Shown here piece after piece: positions 34,426 to 40,211 of a stretch of 40,211 nt of DNA. The notes under the pieces are model-generated. The model worked only from the letters and a program-made list of their open reading frames with translations. It searched no databases and was not told where the DNA came from. Numbering within the stretch: the first letter of the stretch is position 1; the number at the start of each line of letters is the position of its first letter. Source of the stretch: Echinococcus granulosus (Eukaryota > Platyhelminthes > Cestoda > Cyclophyllidea > Taeniidae); the NCBI RefSeq assembly GCF_000524195.1, contig NW_020170413.1:1-40211 (forward strand). Direction: 5' to 3'. The position numbers were made by a program, and so were the translations under genes.

Positions 34426-34628
34426 CGAAACGCGTGGAACATACGAAAAAGCAAACTGAATAACCTGGCTTTTGCAATATTTCATCTGGTGCAGGGCAAG
34501 AGACGTGTCTATGTCATGATGGCGTATATCTTGTGTAAAGCTTTGTCCAGGACTATCTTTCTTACGGGAATTTTAGTACTTGGCTTCATTAGTATTCCGG
34601 TGTACCAACTGATGGTGGTCATCAAAGT
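34426..34628 (+). CDS. Candidate internal exon of a membrane protein
   Basis: The acceptor has a long pyrimidine tract (CACTCCTTTTAGCCTGCTTATAG) and the donor is AAAGT|GTATGT. The 67 codons between are fully open and code a basic loop (NIRKSKLNN, QGKRRVYVMM) and a hydrophobic helix (TIFLTGILVLGFISIPVYQL). This resembles the lead-in to a membrane helix of a transporter, but no family can be named and neighbouring exons were not found. Confidence 0.3.
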
Positions 34629-34819
34629 GTATGTATAAGTCGCAACAGTATTTACAAAGTTTGTTTATTTTCTAAATCTCCAAACGCTAATGACGCACAT
34701 GCACTTGCATGTCAATTGCCTAATAAGTGTAGGCATAGGAGTGTATTTTGGAACAACAAAATTCATATAAATATGCAAGATAAATAGGTCAGCACAGGTC
34801 GTGGTAAATCAGAAAAGGG

Positions 34820-35080
34820 TTATGTTTTATGCCTAGAAAGTGCCTCAGTAAAGGGGTGGGCAGAGTGCATCCCAGTGCTATTTGTAACCAAAAATAACGC
34901 CTTGTAATACGACGGAGTAGCATAAATATGCCTCTGGTATGGCATCAACCCAAACGGCTTTTTAAAGCAATAAAAGGTATTTTGTGATGCTTCAATCGTG
35001 AGATGTACTTTGCGGAATTGCCGCAAACAGAGCAATGCAATTACAGTGACAATGACATCAGCAGGGATGACGATTTTCAA
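34820..35080 (-). mobile_element. Possible Ty3/gypsy-type reverse transcriptase remnant
   Basis: The minus-strand frame (opens with TTG) contains NTFYCFKKPFGLMPYQRHI. In LTR-retrotransposon reverse transcriptases the segment 'Y.F.+MPFGL.NAP.TFQR' stands at this spot, and PFGL (34946-34957) is its core. The NAPATF part is missing and no YxDD follows, so this is at best a short, decayed piece. Confidence 0.3.
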
Positions 35081-35576
35081 CCGTGTTGCTATTTTAAAAC
35101 TATGCTACCTCAATCATAGTCAACTAACTCGCATAAAGTTCGGTTTTAAATAAATACACTTTTGCATCATGAGCAGAAATCCTTAGAATCCATGGAATGA
35201 ATGTCAAATATTGGAATCTTGAATGCTGCTAGCACAAACAACATCATGGTGAAGGTGTAAGTGGTAGAATTTCCTAAAGGATAGTGGAAAGGCATTTGTT
35301 AATAGTGAAAAATGTGTTTTAATTTCAGATAAAGAACCTATCGACCCACTCACAAAATAACTTTGTCACCCATATTTTAATTTTCCTTTCAATTGAATTC
35401 GTCTTCCTGAATCATCATTAGACCTAATATATTAAACCGTTATGAGATGGACTTATAATTCTGGGAATTCTAAACTTCTGCGGAAGCACTATAATGACCT
35501 GTGCGTTAGTTGAACAAAATAATGGTTTTAGGATTAGTCTCTTACTATGACCTTAAAAAACTGCTCTATGTCGTTT

Positions 35577-35669
35577 TTAAACACAACCCGTGGGGAACTG
35601 CAGACCTACTCGCGCTGACCTCGTCCTCGCTTTGGCCGGCGATTTGCCTCCTTTGCCTCTGCCAATCAT
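35577..35669 (-). pseudogene. Histone H2A, 5' fragment (first 30 codons)
   Basis: From ATG at 35669 the minus strand reads [20 protein letters not shown], then [10 protein letters not shown] and a TAA. This is the H2A N-terminal tail and the start of helix 1 (family pattern: GRGKGGK...A+SRS+RAGLQFPVGRIHRLL). Identity is clear to about residue 27; then the expected G-R-I-H-R-L-L reads Gly-Cys-Val-stop and the histone fold is absent. So it is a truncated copy and cannot make a working histone. Codon use and GC content are high, unlike the flanks. A promoter is preserved upstream. Confidence 0.8.
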
Positions 35670-35737
35670 TGTCCCCTTCTCCAAGTAACCATCCAACCGT
35701 TTTAAGCGTGATATCAACGCGTGACTCACCGCCCCTT

Positions 35738-35743
35738 CTTATA
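35738..35743 (-). promoter_or_regulatory. TATA box of the H2A fragment
   Basis: TATAAG on the minus strand, about 70 bases upstream of the H2A ATG, leaving room for a start site and a 5' leader of roughly 40 bases, as in replication-dependent histone genes. GGGCGG motifs flank it at 35748-35753 and 35729-35734. Confidence 0.6.
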
Positions 35744-35775
35744 GCCACCGCCCATCACACTGAGGCACGCGCCCT

Positions 35776-35780
35776 ATTGG
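35776..35780 (-). promoter_or_regulatory. CCAAT box of the H2A fragment
   Basis: CCAAT on the minus strand about 35 bases upstream of the TATA box, the arrangement usual for histone H2A promoters. Confidence 0.55.
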
Positions 35781-35899
35781 CTACACAGCAGCCTACTAAC
35801 CGCTTTGCACATCTGATTCGCCCGCTACCGCTAACGCCTTCTGCTACTGATTCTGCCATTCCTCCTGCAGTCTCAGACCAAAAACTGCATCTTATTTGA

Positions 35900-38613
35900 C
35901 TGGATCACACCTAAACAAAGCTTAGGAAGCATTCATCTCTAATGTAGGCCGTGCCGATCGATCCTCTCCTGTGCTGAGTAGCATATTGTTGATGACAATT
36001 GTAGTGTACCATTGAGTTCAACAATTCCCTTCTTCTCCATACTTCACTCAGATAGCCACTCGTCCATATGCCTACGCCCACATACAAGAGGAATCTGACT
36101 AGGTTTTCCTTTGACCCCTGTCTACCCATATGGAAGAGAGTAGATATACAAAGTCTATGTACATGCGTAGGAAATCCGCACTAATATCAAATAACATAGT
36201 TGCTTGTTATATCTTGAAGGAGATCCTCCATCCTAGATAGTAATGCAATCTAAATTGCCTTGATTGGGCCTCCAAAGGATAGAGATCATAGTGCCAGATA
36301 CTTTGCATAGTAAGCTATCTCAGCTTTTGCTTTTGCGTGCCTGTCACAGTGGAGAGGAGGCTGATAGACAAGGGCAACAGTAGAAAACTGTAGTACTTAT
36401 TTCTTCACGAATCCAACTCAGCGCAGATTGCAGTCTAAAAGGCACTATTTGTGGTGGTATTCATTTCATCGGGCAGAGTTAAATGGCATTTTACACGGCA
36501 CACGCGCACCCAAATAGTGAAATTGGGACCACCGGTATGATTTGCAGGAAGCATGGTTTTGTTAGTGCCCTTTTTTTAATTGTAGAACCCTGCAGGTCCA
36601 CTGGAGTTTAGTGTTTACAAAAGCTTGACTCTTTAAAGTGGTTAATTTTCAATATATTAGTTTCAAGTGGCGTACCACCAAAAGCTTCCTCGGGATTAGC
36701 AAAAAGGGCATGTGAGTTTGTGCAAGGATTAAAAAGATAGCTGAGCAACACGATCTGCAAAGATGCTTATATTGTTGTTCAAGATGCAAATGTTGGCGTA
36801 TTGTTTTTCCACCGCAAGGTGGAAATGCGGTCTTTGAGCTCCTTCCAACTGGGATCGATCCAATGCAGTGAGCTTCACCTTGGCAGAAGTAGCAATTCCG
36901 CATTGTTACGATTTAAATTAAAGAAAACGCATTGCCAATGGAGTAATACAAAGCACGTTGGGATTTCTCAAACCTTTTTTCTTCTGAAATTAGTAATGAT
37001 TATTATTTTCCCCTTTATGGTGGATTCAAATTCTGCCACATTTGGCACAATACTATTAAACCAGGTGTTAAATGTGGTTTATGAAATTATACACACATAA
37101 AGCAGGATAGGAGGATAGGATATAGCATATTATTCTTCTCTTTATTCTCATTTCTGATCTTAAATGGACGATTGGTCTCAAAGTTATGGTTAAAGTATAC
37201 TACTATTAGCTGAGAACGTGTAACCCTGTGATCAGAAGCCAAATAGAATACACTGTTGAAGAAAGCAAAGGTGATAACACGGAGTGTGTAAAGGTTGAAT
37301 GTCTCACTGGATTCTTTAAATAGAAAGTCTGTATAAGTACAAAAGATGTCTATATGTCAAATTCTTCGCACTAGGCTTAAAACATAGAAGCTACCTTCGA
37401 CTATTTTACTGAGCAGTATTGTGCAGGAAATCCTTTAGAGTTGCTAGTTTTTTATGAAGCGTACCAACAGTAGCTGCCCATTTCCAATTCACAGATGAAG
37501 TCTAGGACTGTGCATCCTGCAAACTCCTTAATTTTAGTCAACAGGCAGCACTCGATTCGAACGGCAGTCCACATCTAGACACGCACAACCTTACTCCTAC
37601 TCTGTTACTCCACTTGCTTTTCATTCTGGCAAATTTGGATTTATGAGTTTGATAGATGTTTGGTTTAGGAAGATAGATGGATTCGTCTTTCTTATTCGCC
37701 TAGAAAACTAAATGTTTACAAATTTGCTTATTTATTTTATAGCAAAGCGAACTGATTATGTACCAGCAAAATAAAAGTGAGTGGCTGTGGCAGTAAGCGC
37801 ATAACCGAACACGCCAATATACTCTTTAAAGATGTGTTTAGAATGAACACTTTAGGTATTTAAAACCAACTCTTGCAATGCCGGTTTGTTGGATCGTAGT
37901 TTAAATGTCTTAAGCGTGGATCATTCTTTTAATAGGACGTGTGCGTAAACCGCCTATTTGCGATCAAACTGCTTTTTAAGTGCAGGCGAAAGAGTCATCT
38001 TTAACCAGTGGTTATTTATTGTTAAAGCATGGAAAATTTTAAACATATTTTCTGTTAAACGAAATCCCTTTAGTAAGAATTATTAGATTTGAAGTAGCTT
38101 ACTCATCTTGCAAGTCCATTTTGCAAATATTTTAGTAAAACCCACACCCCCTTAACCAGCTCTGTGCATTTCTAATTTACTCTCACGATGTTTTACGAAA
38201 AATGACGTACCTTAAAACTGGTTATCAGTGCTAGCTGCTTGTTCGCACCTTGACCAAATCATTGCTACAAATGAAATCAATGGTGTCAGTTACTTTGTTT
38301 TGCCTTGTGTTTAGCCAAAAGTGTACAACTTGTCACGAGCATGTCAGACTGAAATAAAGTATACGGTGTCTACTTTACAGATGACCCGAGCAAGGAATAT
38401 GAAAAATAATACCCATGCAGGGAAATCAAACAATGGACTGCTTGCATTAAATTATGGTGACTGCGTAAACGGTGATTGTACAATGATAGACTATTTCCGG
38501 TGGAGTAATAAGCTGCAGATAGGTGCATCAAATACAGCACATCGTGTATAACACAAAAGGAGGCACCAGTGACTTGTCAGTATCACCAAATTAAGTGTCC
38601 CCACACGTCTTAC
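35900..38613. other. Non-coding, no gene assigned
   Basis: A possible minus-strand exon scrap near 36795-36885 reads SLHWIDPSWKELKDRISTLR. A plus exon-shaped block at 38381-38466 lies between TACTTTACAG and GTAAAC. Neither is assignable. No repeats noted. Confidence 0.35.
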
Positions 38614-38705
38614 GCGCATACACTCTTGCGAAAAGCTGCTGAGCTTTCTAATTGTACGCCCATTAGCCTAACTGTCAGCCACATAAGTTGCTGTGTGGCT
38701 GCCAT
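38614..38705 (-). CDS. Candidate internal exon, weakly ABCC-transporter-like
   Basis: A very strong acceptor (TTTTTCTCTGTCTGGTGCAG) and a good donor (GCGC|GTAAGA) enclose 30 open codons, MAATQQLMWLTVRLMGVQLE, then SSAAFRKSV. The spacing W-L-x-x-R-L-x-x-M-G resembles the 'QWLDIRLQLMG' segment in the second membrane domain of ABCC10/MRP7-type transporters. The match is short and no neighbouring transporter exon was found, so the assignment is tentative. Confidence 0.3.
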
Positions 38706-40211
38706 CTGCACCAGACAGAGAAAAAGCAGAGGACAAGACGGTGATAAAGGTTGGAAGGGAGGGGTCATGATGTCTTTATAAAAACTATCTCCAAGGCGTT
38801 AATTAAAGAAAGCTTCTTATAACTGCTAAAAGGGTTGTGCTTTCCCATTTCTTATTGTCGTTTCTGTTTTACCCCTCGCTGCTTTTGCCACCCTCCTAGA
38901 CGAAACGCAAAATTAAACATTTTACTCGCCTATTTAAGCAACGGAACCATGCACAACCAGCAATTGTCCTGCAGGTATATTCTATTAACTTATTAAAGAA
39001 GTACTTTTACTGAAAAAGGAGGTTATTTTGAAAATGTAGTACCTAAATAGCAGAGTCATGCCGTGAATCCACTAGTAGATTAATTTGTTTTCCTAGCACA
39101 AATGAGATGCCTCTTACTAAGGCCGAGATCCTAAAAATTAATTGGTTGAAGGAGGTAGCCACAAAGGACATAAAAGGGGGCGCTATAGCTTCCTAGTACT
39201 CTGATTACAATATCACTTATGTTTCATAAAAAGCTGTCCAGATGGTGATGCTCAAAATTCAAATTCTCATGCACAAACCCCAATTTCTTGATTACACAGC
39301 CAACTTTGCAGACTGCTTCTAAACATTTTCAGAGGAATAACAACTGGACCAACTCATTCATTCATGCATTTGCTTCACATAAATTAAGTCAAGGTAAAGC
39401 GTCTTACAAGGAATGCAGCAGACTTGACAGCCCAACTAAATTTGTCCCGGCTATTTAATTCAGGTCAGGGTGGTGGGTGGGGTGAGCACGACGCGACCAC
39501 CAACAACATGGTCCGGACAACATTATACACAAGTGAACATTCTGGTTTTACGCTACCACTAGGAGCATCGGTTTCAAGACTGAAAATAGCATCTTTGGTT
39601 TGTAACAAATCTATTTGTATGATTGAAATACTGATTACAAAAGGATAGTGTTTGACAACTTGATCAAAACAAACGAAACACAAATGACTGGATTCATCAA
39701 CAAGAAGACAAAGTAGAGATGTAGGTTCTGATATGATCTATGCTAAAATAAAAAAGGAGCGTTATGACATGTCACCTGAGGGAATGCAGGTAGGCAATCA
39801 GGCAGCATTAGTTTGCTTGCACATGTAAAATGCGTCAACGGAATCAAGGCAATGATGGTGTGTCTAGCAATTTAATGAAAAGGAACTTTTGTGCTAAATT
39901 GTGAAGTTCCTGTGCAACATCTTCAGCAAATCTTAACTTGTGCACCCTTTAAGCACTTTGCCAAGTAAATTTTCCGTCTACGTTTACCATTCAACCAACG
40001 TGGTCGAAGCAAAGTGAGGACGGTTCAGTAAAATAAAAAACAGGAATTTATAAGTAGCCGCCTATTTCTTCCCATCAAGGCAATTCCATCCTAGTGAATT
40101 GCAGTTTATCTATCCTGACGAAAACAGTCTCAAGGCAAGCTTTAACGCCTAAAAAGAGGCGAAAAGAGATTCAAGCGCTGATGTACAAGGCGACTAATAT
40201 TAATTCAACGG
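38706..40211. other. End of window; no gene assigned
   Basis: A Gly-rich plus frame at 39424-39648 follows an acceptor-like TATTTAATTCAG but has no known domain. Otherwise AT-rich sequence without visible features. Confidence 0.35.

Noticed and set aside
35510..35899. 129-codon plus-strand Ser/Pro-rich frame
   Set aside because: It lies antisense to the H2A fragment and its promoter; the GC-rich composition keeps all frames open.
1..40211. CRISPR arrays, bacterial operons, hammerhead ribozymes, rRNA and snRNA genes
   Set aside because: No regularly spaced repeats were seen; CTGATGA occurrences lack the GAAA partner and stems; no conserved rRNA, U6 or 5S blocks were recognised.

Overview
The window is a piece of a eukaryotic, probably flatworm (platyhelminth), nuclear genome. 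The evidence is one long minus-strand gene cut into about 20 small exons with GT-AG junctions in matching phase. Several of its introns are only 41-44 bases long, which is common in tapeworms and flukes. Base composition is about 60% AT. No bacterial operons, rRNA, convincing tRNA gene or CRISPR array is visible. The lineage call is inference, and I cannot name a species.

15.4 kb down to 5.7 kb (minus strand), with a tail that may run to 1.6 kb: a membrane receptor guanylate cyclase of the natriuretic-peptide-receptor type. I can follow it from signal peptide through ligand-binding domain, one membrane helix, kinase-homology domain, dimerisation linker and class III cyclase domain. There is no internal stop and all exon phases agree. 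Both metal-binding Asp and both guanine-selecting residues are present, but the catalytic Arg of the N-x-x-x-R motif reads Gln. The last exon is not settled. A 15-nt microexon at 4929-4943 followed by an exon at 1625-1832 is the best phase-consistent ending (about 1,220 residues), and two other endings near 4.4 kb are possible.

15.4-40.2 kb: mostly non-coding DNA in which I recognise isolated pieces. There is a single plus-strand exon of a nitrobindin (THAP4 C-terminal) domain at 18.8 kb. A decayed LINE reverse transcriptase lies on the minus strand at 21.7-22.2 kb. A possible Ty3/gypsy-type reverse transcriptase scrap lies at 34.8-35.1 kb. At 35.6-35.8 kb the first 30 codons of a histone H2A gene sit on the minus strand with CCAAT and TATA boxes still in place. 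A set of unassigned coding-like blocks (24.5-28 kb, 33.0-33.4 kb, 34.4 kb, 38.6 kb) have open frames and, in several cases, plausible splice signals, but I cannot name their products.

Only the cyclase is a well-supported complete gene. It would turn an unknown extracellular ligand into cGMP, if its catalytic site still works. The other fragments look like gene copies or transposon debris and share no visible pathway with it.
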